Numbered from the stretch's first letter, positions 1-12,823 are shown. The stretch is DNA of 64,000 nucleotides from Nelumbo lutea (GCA_022828595.1 JAKGHH010000002.1:108001254-108065253); one strand, 5' to 3'. A program made the numbers and translations. Notes: generated from the sequence alone by a model not told the origin.

Positions 1-2170
1 TAATCCTTGTCGGGAAAAAAATTAACCTCCATCTTAAATCTCCGATAAAGACAAATACCTCATCCCCATCAAAACAGTCTCCATCCCCAACTCGATAGGG
101 CCACGAAGGCCAGGTACCCAGCACTGCCATCCATATGAAAAATGTCAGATCAGATCATGGAATGGGCCACGAACAAGAATAAGGCAAGAGCCTAAGACTC
201 AATGGAGATTAATATAATTACAACAAGGTGGAGAGCCATGTGATGGGAGACTGCTTATCTACTTAAGGAGTAAGGACAGGTGATAAAGACGTGGCTCAAG
301 GTTGATAAGCTGTACTTCAGCGTAATATGTACGTTCCTCCATATCACACTCCTTGTTGGCCAACCACCCTTCATATCTTATTTGGAAGTAGTTTCTGATG
401 GGGACACTGTATATGAGACAAAGGATCATTATGGGAAAATTATAATGCCAAATCACGTCTCAGTGTTGTTAGTCCTGGATCGACCCAACGGTTGCATCCT
501 TCAGATCGAGAATGACCCAACCAAAATTCAAATGGGTCTTGGGTTGCCCAGTTTTCAGAATTTTCCTTTTTGGACAATGATTTTTAGAAATATTGGCTTA
601 TTATTTTGATATCAAATGGTCTAGTCTACAAGATAATCTAAAACCATCTTTTTAATAATTTTTTTTTGACATTTAATCTTGTATAACTGAATGGTCGAAC
701 CATTCGTCCACCGACCAGTTTTAGGTGCACGGCTCTCTTGGGGCCCAATAAAGCGAATACAGAATTACAAATTGAATCTGGATTTTTGTGTCAACCCCTT
801 GTCTCCTAGTTCACTAGTGCACATATTGAGGGTACATCCATGTGCAAACCCTATAAAATCCGAGTTCTGGCCCAGCCTATTCTCCATGATGGAATCCCAT
901 TTAAAATTGCCTAATTGAAGTGATATCGCCCGTATAAATTTGTTTTTTGTAGGAGTGGTAAATGGGTGGGGTGGGCTGGGTTGAATAAGGGTTGAACACC
1001 AATCCACTCATATTGATTCACCAACCCATCATAACCTATGCATCACCAATTCTTGTTAAAGAGTCATAACACACTTTAACCCTGACCCACTCATATTGAT
1101 CAACTTGACCCATTCATATTGACCGGTAACCACCCTCACCCATACTAATCCATCTATTCTCACTTATAAATACAAAAATGGGTTAGGACAGCCCGTATAT
1201 TCGAAATAATAACTTTTGAGAGAATAATCTCTCTTAAGATTGCCACATGACAAAAACAAGTTAGGTCAATCCGTATACCCGAAAATGCAAAAATTAGTAG
1301 AGAATTGCAGAAAATGCAAAAAATACTAAAAAATAGAAGAAAAGTCCGAAAAATACAAAAAATACCAGAAAATTACGAAAATGCAAAGAAGTACTAAAAA
1401 TTGCAGAAAAATCAGAACACATGCAAAAAATACCAGAAAAATTGCAGACAATGCATGAAAACACCAGAAAAATGCAAAAATTATGCATTAAAGCACCAAA
1501 AAATTGTAGAAATGTAGAAAAAACAAAAAAATTGCAAAAAAAGCAGAAAAAATACCAAAAATTATGGAAAATGCAGAAATTAGCAGAAAATGAAAAAAAT
1601 GCATAACTTTCGTAAAAGTGCTTTCACAAAAGTACTTCTGTAAAAGTGCTTTTATGCTTTCATAAAAAAACCAAATGGATATTAGAATTTTCAAAACCCT
1701 CATCTGCCCCCACACTCCCACAGAATGCGCCTAAAAAACGCCTCACATGCACATCTCAGAGTGCATTAAAAACATCTTTTATATACACGGTCACGAGCCT
1801 TGCATCGAGAAACCAATGATAGATCTATTAGTGGAAAAGGCTAAAGAAATCAGCTCCAATGAAAGAACAAAAAGAAAAGATATTGATATTTTTATTCCAT
1901 TACCTTTTATAATGTTTCACTTGTTTCTTTAATTTTATTTTGGTAGATAAACTAACTATATTATAATTCCAAAATATCTACATAGTTTTGCACATTGGGA
2001 ATCCCCTTGGGGTACTTTGAAAAATAAAAACAGTCATGGTCTAAAGTTTTAGCTATATTGACTATCATATGACACATAAGAGCTTGAATTTGAAGAAATC
2101 TTACCTCATTTACAAAAATAATTAAATCAATATTTGAGGTGACTTTTAAATAAATATTTGAGAGATTGAA
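1..2170. other. Gene-free left end, repeat relics
   Basis: No reading frame here resembles a known protein and no exon set can be assembled. Positions about 950-1180 hold a degenerate G- and C-rich stretch that begins TAGGAGTGGTAAATGGGTGG and has several CTCATATTGA repeats. It resembles one end of a hAT-type MITE, but no matching right end is visible. The remainder is plain AT-rich DNA. Confidence 0.5.
1284..1605. repeat. A-rich degenerate minisatellite-like tract
   Basis: About 320 bp is almost all A, G and short pyrimidine interruptions. It is built from loose repeats of units such as GCAGAAAATGCAAAAA and ACCAGAAAAATGCAAAA. Open frames appear on both strands only because stop codons are rare in this composition, so they are not genes. 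The strand asymmetry (A on plus, T on minus) runs through the whole tract. Confidence 0.6.
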
Positions 2171-3464
2171 AGGTGGTACTAATTTTTTTAATGATTCTAT
2201 GAGGAACTAGTTTTCTATCTTTGAAGCACCTTTCATTCCTTGCAAACCAGATAAAATACAAAGTAATTGCATACCAACCTATGGCTAGATTGCATAAATT
2301 CTAATTAAGTAAAGACAAAAGTAAACCATTCACACAATTCAACCAACACCTATTAAAAATAGTCTATAGATTAATGTTCCAGGAGCTATAAGTGATTAAT
2401 TGTTTCAGAGTTTTGATTACATAAAACACATCAATGATCTTGAGGACCTACAAACAAAGACTCTTTCACTAGGACATGGCTATTGATTGCTCTCCAAAGG
2501 AATAGTTGGTTTGGAGGGTATCAAGAAGGAACTAACAGCTTTCAAATGAATTTAAAACATTTTCTTTGAGTGAAAGAGACTAAATTAAAATGATATTGTT
2601 AGGCTTAGAGATAGTCATGTTTCATAGTAAATTTGCCTAAGGAATGAGGGGTCTAAATCCAATTAATTGAATTATCCTCAAGAAAGATAGGAGTATTAAG
2701 AATGTCTCTCATAACCTCCTCACCAAAGTGGTGCTAAAGAGCGTGATGATCCCAAGAGCCATCCACAATAAAAGCCAAAATTGGGATATTCACCAAAACT
2801 AAGGAAATAGGTTGGGGAAGTAAATGAGAGTTGTTGTTACTTTTCACCCAAGGAACCTTATCTACTACGATTGAAGAGTTTGAATTCACCAAATATCCCA
2901 CTTATTGAGCCATCTCTCAAAGTTTGGGAACCATGGATTTCCAAAATAACGATCTAGAATTTTTGATGGAATAAGGAAAGAATAGATTATCTCTAAGGTA
3001 TTTGGATTTCCAAAACTAAGCCCAAAGTTTATGTTGTTCATTAATGAAGTGTCAATCCAACTTTTTTAGAAAAACCAAATTCACTATTTTGGAAACCCTA
3101 AAACCAAGACAACTAAACCCTTTCAGCTAGGTTAATTTATTCCATGCACACCATCTATGGGGATGAGGATTTGACTTAGACTTAGCCCACCAAAAATTTT
3201 TAATTTGATTATCAATTTTTGAGATGGTTTTTTGAGGGAATTGAACAATGCTCATAGGATAGACATGAATAGATTGAAGAACAACTTAGATTAATGTACA
3301 CTTTCAAGCCTAATTAAAGACAAAAGATTTCCATTGGTTCAATTTTGCTTTTATATTATTTGGCACAAATGAAAGACTGCTATTTTTATTCCTAGACCAA
3401 CAGAAAAGAATCCCTAGGTATCTAGCTTGAGAGTCAAGGGCTTTAATTTGAAGTTGGTGTTTGA

Positions 3465-3728
3465 TCATACGTTGATGTTTGTGATGTATATTTTTGCTAA
3501 AAGGATCCTTGATTTATCAAGATTAACTAATTGCCTACATAGATCTTGGAAGTAATGTATAAGTGAGTTAAGGTTGTCACGATCTTCCCTATGGGCTTGA
3601 ATAAACAACATGCATGATACCATAAAAAAAGAAGAGATGTGTGATTGAAGGAGAGAATGGTAAAATTTTATTCCTTGAAATTTGTTCTCAGATTCTACTT
3701 GAAGCAACATTCTAGAAAAACCCTCCAT
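3465..3728 (-). pseudogene. LINE reverse transcriptase fragment, after the palm
   Basis: The frame reads EGFSRMLLQVESENKFQGIK, then CMLFIQAHREDRDNLNSL and a QLVNLDKSRI-like motif, as in plant LINE RT domains. The FADD-type catalytic box expected just before CMLF is degraded (FFMVS is seen). The loss of that box marks the copy as dead. Confidence 0.75.
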
Positions 3729-3797
3729 AGCCAGAATAAAGAGATAAGGGGATAAAGGGTCCCCTTGTTTGAGACCTCTAGAAGGGTAAAGATGACC

Positions 3798-4001
3798 TTA
3801 CGAGGTTTCATTTATGAGGATAGAAAAAGATACAATAGATATACACTCCTTAATCAATTGACAGAAATCAGAAGAAAACCTTAATAGGCTCATGACTTTT
3901 AGTAGGTAGGGCCAATGCAATTTATCATACGATTTTGCCATGTCTAATTTAATTGCTACAAAACTTGTACCCCTATTGTGATGCTTTATAAAATGTAACA
4001 T
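3798..4001 (-). pseudogene. LINE reverse transcriptase fragment (palm)
   Basis: The minus-strand frame contains KLDMAKSYDKLHWPYLLKV, the standard plant LINE RT stretch in which an Asp in the LDM(A)KAYD motif is catalytic. The frame continues after breaks into 3728-3465. It belongs to the LINE at 2170-7090 and is not a host gene. Confidence 0.8.
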
Positions 4002-6149
4002 TTCATGGGTAATTATTGTTTTGTCAAATATTTGTCGACCAAGAACAAAAGCAACTTGGGTAGGAGCTATGCATTTATCTAGGAGAGAGTAGAGATGATT
4101 AACAATAATCTTTGCTAGGATTTTGTATAGAAAATTAATAAATTGATGGGTCTAAAGTCCTAGACTTTGGAATAATCTACTTTCTTGGGAATAATACAAA
4201 GAAAATTATGGTTTAGCTATTTGAGCATTTTCTTGTTTTGGAAATATTCCTAGGAAAATCAAACCAAGTCATTTCCCATTAGATCCCAATATTCCTTATA
4301 CATCAAAGCCGGCATGCCATAAGGGCTAGGGGACTTAAGGCTTCCTATACTGAAAAGAGCTTATTTAATATCTTCTATTGAAGGATTGACCATTGATTAC
4401 TGGTTTTTCTCCTTTGAAATGGATGGAGTAAACAGAGAAGATAAATGTTGCAAATCCCCAGAAGTTAGAGCCGTAAAGAGCTTCGAAAAGTAGGAGATAA
4501 AAACTTGAGCTATATCCTTATCTCTAGCACCCAAGTACCACTGTCATTATTTATTCCCTCAATGGAATTCATTTTTTGCTTAAAAATGGTAGTTTTATAA
4601 AAACAATTGGGGCTTATCACCTCATTGTAACCACAATTGTTTAGACTTTTGTCTCCAAAAACTTTCTACATAGTTAGAGAGATCCTCATATTGTCTATAC
4701 ATGTCTTCAATTTTCTCATTATCCTAAAGTGAGGATTGTTCAACCACCATAATTTGATTCTCCAAACACTTAAGTTGTTCTTGGGGTTTTTTAAATGCAG
4801 ATTCATAGAATCTAAAAGGTTTTAAGAGTTGTTGAGTTCTAGGGTTGATTTGTAAAATAATGGGACGGTGATCAGAACCCCACTTTGAGGTTAAAGACAA
4901 TGAGGCATTAAAGAACTGGGCAATCGATCTAGGAGAGGAAAGAGCCCTATCCAGGGTATGGACCAGACAATGACCTTTCCTATATTTATTTGACCGATTT
5001 AAGCCCCCCCCCCTCTAACACTTAACTCTAACATATTTTGGTCAAAAACAAGACTTCGATACTTACGAGGTGTTAGATAGTTAGGAGCATGGGAAGAGCC
5101 AAGGTCTTGAACTTGTACAAAAGCTACTTATTGAAGTCACCAATAAGAAGGAAAAGGAAGATCAACAATTTATAAACAACTTTTCAAATTTGCCCAAAAC
5201 CAGTTTCAATGGGCTTTGAATGACACAATACCAATAAGCCAATGGTCCACAAGAGGAGGAGAAGAGATTTTTAGAAAAAATATACCTTTCACTTACCACA
5301 AAAAAATAGAAACAACCAGACCAAACTTCCTAAAGACCACTAAACTTATGGCTCACCCTTTAGGAGGAATTAAATAAGAGTTAGCATATTTCAACTAAGA
5401 GGCTTAGATGATCCATCTTTTCTCTAGGGATTTTGGTTTCACATAAAAAATATAAAATCCGGATTGTGGCAATGTACCTAATCCTAAAGGCCCTGAATTG
5501 CCTTGGGATGAGCTACCCCTCAATAGTTCTAGCTTAGGATTAACATTGGTGGTAGTGGGGCTCTTTTGGGCCAGTCATCACTACCCTCATTGATAAAAAA
5601 TGCAAGATGAGTCAATACAGACTGTAAGAAAGTCCACTCAACAGCCATCACTACCCTCAAGACTTAAGGAGTTTCAATTGTAGTATTGTCTAAGGAGATC
5701 AGGTTGATCAAATAGTGGGAGATCAAGTCTTTCATAATTTCAAGACTTGAAATAAAGTCAACATGTGGTCATTTTCCTTGTAAAATGGATGATGTACTTA
5801 GGGTATCATCCAAGGGGATGTGATTAAGCATAGCTTGCATATTGGAAGCAAGATGAAAAGTTTCAGAAGAAACCCTGACTAGAGAAATTGATGGATGCAT
5901 GGAGGCCTCAGCTCTTTTTGATTGAGGGGATAAGGTAAGTGCTAGAATGTCCTCAGATAAGTTTTGGTTTTGTTTAATGGGTTGAGGGATTGAGTGTTGA
6001 GCAATATGGATGGATTGTACCTCAGGTCAAGCTTCTGGCTGGGGTGGAAGGGGAAAAATTCATGGATATAAGGTCGGTGCCTATTTCATCACATATTCAA
6101 CTCAGCTCTCAGCAAATGTCTAGGAAGGTTCATTGAATGCCAATTAAAA

Positions 6150-6953
6150 AGTTAATCAAGGGAGTGGCCATTACTACGTGGAAGAGGCTGGGAATAGAGC
6201 TGGAAGGGATGGCCAACTTTACCACAGATGTAATAAACCCAAGGAATGTCTTCTTATTTGAAAGTGACATAGTTTTGGGCATTGAAAAAACAATGAGCTA
6301 GACCATTTCTTTCAAATATTTCCTATATCTATATATAGGATTTCAAAAGGCAAATTGTGTAACTGACCCCATATTTCAATTTCATGGAGGTTCCACTCAT
6401 ACTAGAGTCTTCTTGGTTTGTAGGGTCTAAGGATAATCCATTGGCCATTCAATTGCCAAGGACCATTGTCTCTGATACAAATGAAATCATCTTCGTAATG
6501 GAACCTAAGACGAAAGTGGCTTCTCGGGAATGGGGCTATAAGTAACATGTTGGGACTAAGATTTCAAAGATAATACAAGCCTTGTTTTAGGTCCGAGAAA
6601 TGGTCCATCAAATGTTGTAACAAATGACAAATGAAGGAGAATTATCAATGTTCGTGTAGGTTTAGAGGAATATGGTTTTGAATATTCACTACCTCTATTC
6701 CCGTTGGCTATTTGCCATGTAGAATGTTTTGGAAGGCCTCATTCAAAGTGTTGAGGTCCATGCTAATGAAGACAAAGAAAGCAAGGGGAGAAAAAATGAC
6801 AAGTGGGGAAGGAAGTAAACTAGAAATGAAAGCTAGAAATGAAGATGGAAAAGCAAAACTAGAGTAAGGAGAAGCGAGAACACAAGTATCAGGTGGCAAG
6901 AGAACCTCAACCGCAAATGAGAACTCCATCGCCTCTCTCCACCTAGACAACAA
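6150..6953 (-). pseudogene. LINE ORF1 remnant with DUF4283-like region
   Basis: The minus-strand translation contains FRLRFHYEDDFICIRDNGPW followed by a stretch like NGQWIILRPYKP and a later WGQLHNLPFE. This is the pattern of the DUF4283 RNA-binding part of plant LINE ORF1 and related proteins. Several stops interrupt it. It lies upstream of the endonuclease part, as expected for L1 ORF1. Confidence 0.6.
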
Positions 6954-7430
6954 AACGACTTGATGACAAGACCTCTAAACTAAACCACCAACTAGCACAA
7001 GAGCTGGCTACAAATCCGCCCTAGCCAAACTTTCCTTAAGTCTACTTAGCAAGAAACTAAGAGCCTAACTAAAAGAGGAACTGATTAGAACCAAACAAAA
7101 CTAAACTTAAAAGAAAGATCTTGCATTTAATGAGAAGAGTAGAGTAGAAGGATGAAAAGATATATGTTAGCAATGGTGCTGGCAGTACCATTACCGGTGA
7201 TGCACTAAGTTGGTGCCATTTTGTAAGAGTTGGTGATGAGTAATGGAACTAGTCTTTTTACATGTTTCTTTAGTTAATTTGATTTTCAATGGAATATTGT
7301 GGTCTAATGGACTTTTTATCACGAGTTTTAAGTCCCTTTCGAACTATACTCATTGTAATATGTTCTTTTCTGTTATAATGATAACTATTATTTTTGTTAG
7401 GACTTAGTGCCCATTTGGGAGGGTTTTTAG

Positions 7431-7949
7431 TAGAGCTATAAATCGGTCATGCTGGGCCAGCATGGCACGACCCGCACGCTCGTGTTGTGCTATGCCATGC
7501 CACTGGCTGGGATGGTCCGTGGGTCGAGCCTTAGGCCAAGTCGGGCCATGGACTTGGCCAAAACTATTTATTTAAAAAAAATTGAAAAAAAATCTTAAAA
7601 CTATTATTTTATATGAATTTTGATGTATACAATTGTTTATATATACAAAAATTAAATAAAATAGTATAATAAGATTGAAAACAATTGTATATTATATTAA
7701 TATATTATATACTATATATTATTATATAATATATAGTATATTATATATAAGTATAATATATATAAATATATAAATGTTATATATATATATATATTAATAA
7801 TATATATAGGTTGTGTGTGGCACGACCCGCCATGCCAGCCCGACTCGTGGACTTGAAACCCCAAGCCTAGCATGGCCCGTGAACCATTGTGCTGAGCTGG
7901 CTCAAAATCATGCTAGATTGCGGGCGACATGACCCGATTTACACCTCTA
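7431..7949. mobile_element. hAT-type MITE, family A copy 1
   Basis: The left end TAGAGCTATAAATCGG and the right end (reverse complement TAGAGGTGTAAATCGGG) form terminal inverted repeats. GC-rich GGCACGACCC-type subterminal repeats flank an AT-rich core. Flanking 8-mers GTTTTTAG (7423-7430) and GTTTTCAT (7950-7957) match at 6 of 8 positions, consistent with an aged hAT target duplication. It has the same architecture and similar interior as 35694-36245. No coding capacity. Confidence 0.75.
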
Positions 7950-8407
7950 GTTTTCATAATGTGATTTTTGGCATTCTAATTTGGGCCCCACACTGGGAAT
8001 GCCATTGTATTTGGTGAAAATCCAAAAAGTCAATCATTGTGTTCCGGATGGTATGGCCAAAATGGGAAGCTACTCTAGGTACCTTATTTGAAACACAAGT
8101 GCTCAATCGCCATGGCTAAATCACCACACCTTCCCTCCAACATAGAAGCCCTCTCAAATGGCCTCAATACCAAAGAAAACATATCCATTTAGACCCTTAT
8201 CAAAGGAAAATGTGTTAATTGGGACCCATTTATTGGTTGGTTCATTTACTAGATACTACTCTCTACATAGGATTAAGGGGTTGAGACATGTGAGGTCCAT
8301 TTAACTTAACATATAGAGCTTGCAGTTATGTGGATTTGATGATTTAATCATGTGACATCTCAACCATTAGGTCACCAACATAATTGTACTCATCACCGAG
8401 ACCCAAG

Positions 8408-8576
8408 TTGCTCCTCATAGATCGCTCCTCACACCAACTTTACAATGTCTCCGAGCCATACATCAGGAACATCTCCCATACTTTGTGTTATTCATAAGGA
8501 GATGTTCCCGATACATGGTGGGATCGGGATGTGAGGTTGATGTGAGATGCACTCTATGAGAAGCAAATCCTGATTC
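8408..8576. repeat. 170-bp foldback (imperfect inverted repeat)
   Basis: Two arms of about 70 bp are separated by a loop of about 20 nt. The inner arms are GGAACATCTCC and GGAGATGTTCC, and the outer arms start TTGCTCCTCATAGA against the complement of TCTATGAGAAGCAA. Arm identity is roughly three quarters by eye. The loop CATACTTTGTGTTATTCATA resembles the loop of a second foldback at 56669-56762. No target duplication was identified. Confidence 0.65.
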
Positions 8577-10735
8577 ATCATCAAAATAATTATACTAATA
8601 GAAAGCATAATAAGATTATCACCATGAAAAAAAAAAAAAGGAGTTGTTGATTAGAAATTTACTTTTCGTATCACAATTTGTCAGTATAGTATATTTAGTC
8701 AATGGTTCAAGTGGGAAAGAGGTCACAAGATGCATTAAAATTTCATCAAACCAATGTACCTGTCTTAATTTGATAAAGAGAGCAATTTTTTTATAAAACG
8801 AATGAAGAGAGGCTACACAAGACCGAAATAACATATCCCCAAAAATCAAAGCAACGAAAAGAGCTAAATGCCTAGGAATGTTAGATGCAGTAATAGGACT
8901 ATAACAGTAGCTTAATGGGCTTTTAAATTAATGTTTAAAAGTGCTTGAACTGAGTTTTGATAGCATCAAATACAATATTCAACCATTATAATAGTAAAGC
9001 ATTTATTTGGCCGTTAGGAATTAGGACTTGTTTGTTAAATGGTAAAGCATTTATTTGAGCAAATGTTTTATAGGAAATACTTGCCCAGATAAATGCTTTA
9101 ACAATGTTTTTTTGTTTCTTATATAATATTGTACAATGATTGGTTTATTTGTAAAAGTGTCATAAATGAAGGGGCAATATCGTCACATCATATATTAACA
9201 AATTTTCATGTAGCCAGAAAAGTGATTTATGCAAGTCTCAAGTTTTTGTTTTTTTTTCATTTGACACAACACACTATTAATTTTCAAAGGTGTGGCAATA
9301 GTGGGACTCGAAACCGCATAATCATGGAGTCTAGGCAAAGGAACTAGGACCATTGGAATTGTAAATGGTATGTTTTCTATATGTTCATTTAGGTCTACCG
9401 GTGGTGTCTAACTGTTTATCTAATTCAATTATTTATTATTTATTTGATTTATATATTTAGATTTTAGAATTTACATCCATAATTAAATATTTTTTTTCTT
9501 TTTATTTATTTTATAAATAATAAATTGAATCAAGGATTAAAATATCGATACAATTACCCTTTGGGTGTATCATATTTGTATCAGTGTGTCCTAATACACG
9601 TGGATACACTTATACAAAAGTGTTTTAAAGTACTTAAAAGTTTGGAGGTCTCTTTCCTAATCCCCTAACAATTATAAAAAAAAAAAGTAAAAAAAAAGAG
9701 AGAGTATTAATCATGTCCATACGCACCAATACCCAGCTTTGGGTAACCGATTTAATCATGTTGATATGCACCAATATTGATTAAAATATAAATATACTCA
9801 ATACCAAAACGTACCTCACTGAATACTGACATTTTTTTAAATTTTTATTTTTTATTTATAATGAACAAAAGATTGGGACCCACATCTTTGAAAAGTCAAA
9901 TCTTACTAATAAAAAGTCTTTGATACATCAATATGGATATATGTGTATCTTATCGATATTTTAATCCTTAAGATTATAATGTTTTAAGACTTGGCCTGGA
10001 CTATATTGTAGGATTGTGAAAACGGAGACCAATGGCTTTTTTTGGGTCCCAATTAAATGATGGTTTTAGAAGGTTTAATGGGCAAACTGCTCAATTAAGA
10101 AGTAAAACCGGGACCTAGAGAGCATTTCAGTTTTACTCTGACCTAAGTCTTAAAGCATTGCTTAATAGAAGAAAGGAAAAATCTATGATGCAGGAAAGAT
10201 ATGATATGAAACAAGTTTTGATCAATCAAAACCCTAAAAGAAAATGGTGAAGTGAATGAGATTCATGTAACTGATCACATGTGTTAACAAGGTTTGATAT
10301 ATTGAATGTTATATTTTCAGTAAAATAATAGTTCGATGTTTTGTTAGAATTTATTTTCAAAGTCATATTATGCATGAGAGACGAAACCAAAGTTTATTTT
10401 GTTTATATTTTCCAAAAAAAAAAGCATTTTGCTTATAATTACGCAATATTTTGATCATTTTCAGTTTGATCCGAATGAGATATCAAATTTGGACCAAATA
10501 CATCCAATATTGTTCGACCCGATCTGTTATTTTATTCTGTTGTAACTAGATAGTCTAGATAGGCACGTCCATCCAAACGTTAGTTTCTGGCCGTGGGATC
10601 TGTTTGCCACGTTGTGGTAAAGTTTGGTCCGTGACTCCGTGTCACGCGACGCAATGGAAATGAGGGAGCATTCCAAACGGAACCCCTCGAAACGAACAGC
10701 CAAACTCGGTCTAAACTTCCACCCGGTATTTCGCC
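8577..10735. other. Gene-free stretch
   Basis: AT-rich DNA. Apart from the inverted-repeat element at 9531-9970, no gene, RNA or named repeat could be supported. Short homopolymer runs occur, such as the A-run around 8625-8640. Confidence 0.5.
9531..9970. mobile_element. MITE candidate with AAGGATTAAAATATCGATA ends
   Basis: The left end CAAGGATTAAAATATCGATA is repeated as its reverse complement at 9951-9970, with 19 bases matching perfectly. The ends resemble those of the hAT-type MITE at 62304-62528 (CAAGGTTCAAAATATCGATA), so the two probably belong to related families. No convincing 8-bp target duplication was seen, hence lower confidence in the exact limits. Confidence 0.55.
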
Positions 10736-10744
10736 TATAAAATA
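10736..10744 (+). promoter_or_regulatory. TATA box candidate
   Basis: TATAAAATA is followed about 140 bp later by a CT-rich leader (10877-10905), the usual make-up of a plant core promoter and 5' UTR. It could drive the small ORF at 11023, a non-coding transcript, or a distal alternative first exon of the NPF7 gene. Confidence 0.4.
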
Positions 10745-11022
10745 TAGATTAACCGATTCGTTCTGATTCACAGTTCACAGTTAGTTGAATGGGAGATCCA
10801 GTTTTTAAGTTCGAACAGGAGAGTTCGTCACACAAATCGTCAAAAGAAGATCACCTGGAACTGATCGATCAAACAGTCTCTCTCTCCCTCTCTCCTCCCC
10901 AGTTAACCTTCATTAGAGAGAAAAGAAGAGAAACAAGAGATTAAAGAGAAGCAAATCGCTGATCTTTGAAAGAGTAGAGTGTGGTCTTTTGCCGGTGAAA
11001 TTTGACCCACATTCACTCATAA

Positions 11023-11187
11023 ATGACAAAAGGTTTCACCGGTTCATTTGGCTCTCCGGCGTGGCCACGTCTGTTCCTCGACATCCGTTCATCACCCTCG
11101 CCGGAGTCCGGCAGAAACTGGGAACACACCACCTTGTCAGTTACCAAGTATCGTAAGAAGGGTAGGCCGCCGCTTCTCTATCTTTGA
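11023..11187 (+). CDS. Small ORF of unknown status, 54 codons
   Basis: ATG at 11023 opens a 54-codon frame ending in TGA at 11185-11187. The protein starts MTKGFTGSFGSPAWPRLFLD and is Ser/Pro/Arg-rich. I recognise no family. Local GC is higher than the surroundings and the codons look gene-like. A possible splice donor (G then GTAGGC) follows 11161, so this may be a first exon whose partner exons were lost or lie downstream. No plausible second exon could be placed before the NPF7 promoter at 12817. It could equally be an unrelated transcribed leader. Confidence 0.3.
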   Translation: MTKGFTGSFGSPAWPRLFLDIRSSPSPESGRNWEHTTLSVTKYRKKGRPPLLYL

Positions 11188-11894
11188 CTGTTTACTTCTC
11201 GCTTTTTCTAACTTGTTATAGGATCTTGTTCTGATGCTTTCTTCCTGGTTTGAGGGACTGAGATGTCCCCAGAACTTTTGAGAAGTTTTGGGCAGTGGCG
11301 AGAAGTCAATAAGTGAGGTGGGGTTGGTGATGGCAACCCCTCCGATGAATCCCTTTTCCTATAAACGGTTCACTATCTCATCCACATGTTTTATCCAATC
11401 CACTAATCATCTTGATTGCTTAGTTAATTAACAATTCTGGTAATCTACCCTTTAACCTGTAAAACTCTCATCGTATTTACTGCCCAGGGGAAAAGCTCAT
11501 AGAAATGGCTAGCCCATGTTTGGAAGAGCTTATTTGAAAAATAACTGTTTATTAAAAAGTGTTTAAAAATAAGTACGACTAAAAAAAATCATGGCCTTGT
11601 ATCTAATGCAGTGTACCTAACAATAAGTCATTTCATCTAATTCAAGGTGGGGCTCATGACAACAAATCAAAGATCCTGATACTGGTATGGGTGTTTGGTG
11701 AAAAAAACACTTATTTCAAACACGGTGGTATAGGCATTTTTTTTTAAATGATGTGGCAAGTCAAAAAGGAAATACGCAATTAAAAATTAGAACAAAAGAA
11801 TTGGATTTATTTTTAAGTGTTTAATTTTTGGACTTATTTTCTAAAGACAAATCCGCAAATAAGCACTTATTGATATGGTCCTGGCCCAAATTGA

Positions 11895-12154
11895 GGGTCC
11901 ATTTGGTTTGCATCAGAATCAAAATTCTTTGGAATCAGAATCGGAATGGTCTATTCCCATAATCTGTTTGGTTCAGACAGGAATGTGAATGGGAATTAAA
12001 ATCAGCAGGAATAGGATTTCATTCCTAAGAAAGGGGCAGGGAATGACCATTCCCTCAAATGGGAGAATGTCATTCTAGCAGAAATGGGAATGAGATTCCG
12101 ATTCTGCCCAACCAATCAATTCCAGACCCCTATTCCCGTGAGCCAAACGGGGCC
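11895..12154. mobile_element. PIF/Harbinger-like MITE
   Basis: The left end GGGTCCATTTGG and right end CCAAACGGGGCC are inverted repeats. The right end is followed by TAA and the left is preceded by TGA, an imperfect version of the 3-bp target of this superfamily. The interior has several GGAATGG/CCATTCC-like inverted motifs. Same TTTGG end type as the elements at 16329, 49291, 57159 and 60605. Confidence 0.6.
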
Positions 12155-12430
12155 TAAGTGTTTATTACAATAAGCATTCCCAAAATTAGATTTAGATTCA
12201 AACATGCAATGTCTTGGTGAAACTTTCCTTTTTGTGTGTGTGTGAAATCTGGATAACTTCTGTAGTTCTGTTAATATAGTTTCGGAAGAAAGGACAAGGA
12301 GAATGCTATAAACTCGTCGGTTGATTCTTGTCATCTTGAGAATAATTTGGATTCTTACCCATAAATCATCAGCCATGGAGTAGCATATTTTAGTATCTTT
12401 TCTTTGGTAGATGGTGACATTAGAAGTGGA

Positions 12431-12451
12431 TCTCTCTCTCTCTCTCTCTCT
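12431..12451. repeat. (TC)n microsatellite
   Basis: Ten uninterrupted TC units lie about 370 bp upstream of the NPF7 TATA box. CT repeats are common in plant promoters and leaders, and no specific role can be read here. Confidence 0.9.
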
Positions 12452-12816
12452 GTTACTTTACATGAAGAGAATGGGTAAAAGCAAGTTTTGGATTTTCTGG
12501 AATAACATTTACTCTGTTCTTTTTGTGCAAAAAGACATGATTACTAGAATTACAAAGAAAACAGGGGATAACAGAGGAAAATAAAGTTTACAGAAATATA
12601 TAAATCCAAAAATGATTCAAGCAGGAAAACATATCGCTTTCCACGAGAGCGTTCAATCGCATACCCGCCACTAACCCAAGAGAATCAATAGAAGAAGCAA
12701 CCAGTTCGTGGTAGATACTGTTCCAAACCACAGTCTCTCCTTCTCTGCCATCCACCACTTTTGTCTAAACAAAAATTAAAATCCTGAAAACGACCCTTTT
12801 CGTCTCTTTGCTTCCC

Positions 12817-12823
12817 TATATAT
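12817..12823 (+). promoter_or_regulatory. TATA box of the NPF7 gene
   Basis: TATATAT sits in the context CCCTATATATTTACC. It is followed about 25-40 bp later by a CT-rich leader (12838-12885), which is where transcription would be expected to start. The CDS begins at 13274 after a probable 5' UTR intron (12902-13238, GT...AG). Confidence 0.6.

Larger units (their letters stand above)
2170..7090 (-). mobile_element. Decayed L1-type LINE, minus strand
   Basis: A near full-length but inactivated non-LTR retrotransposon reads right to left. In order on the minus strand are an ORF1-like part with a DUF4283-type stretch (about 6700-6150), an endonuclease-like part with the motif SDHRPI near 4880-4860, a reverse-transcriptase core (about 4500-3200) and a Cys/His-poor remnant of the RT zinc-binding tail (about 2700-2350). 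All parts contain stops and frameshifts. Outer limits are approximate because no target-site duplication or clear A-tail was found. The order ORF1, EN, RT, zinc tail is that of plant L1 elements. Confidence 0.75.

Noticed and set aside
951..1180. Complete hAT-type MITE
   Set aside because: The left end resembles one, but neither an inverted right end nor an 8-bp flanking duplication was found.
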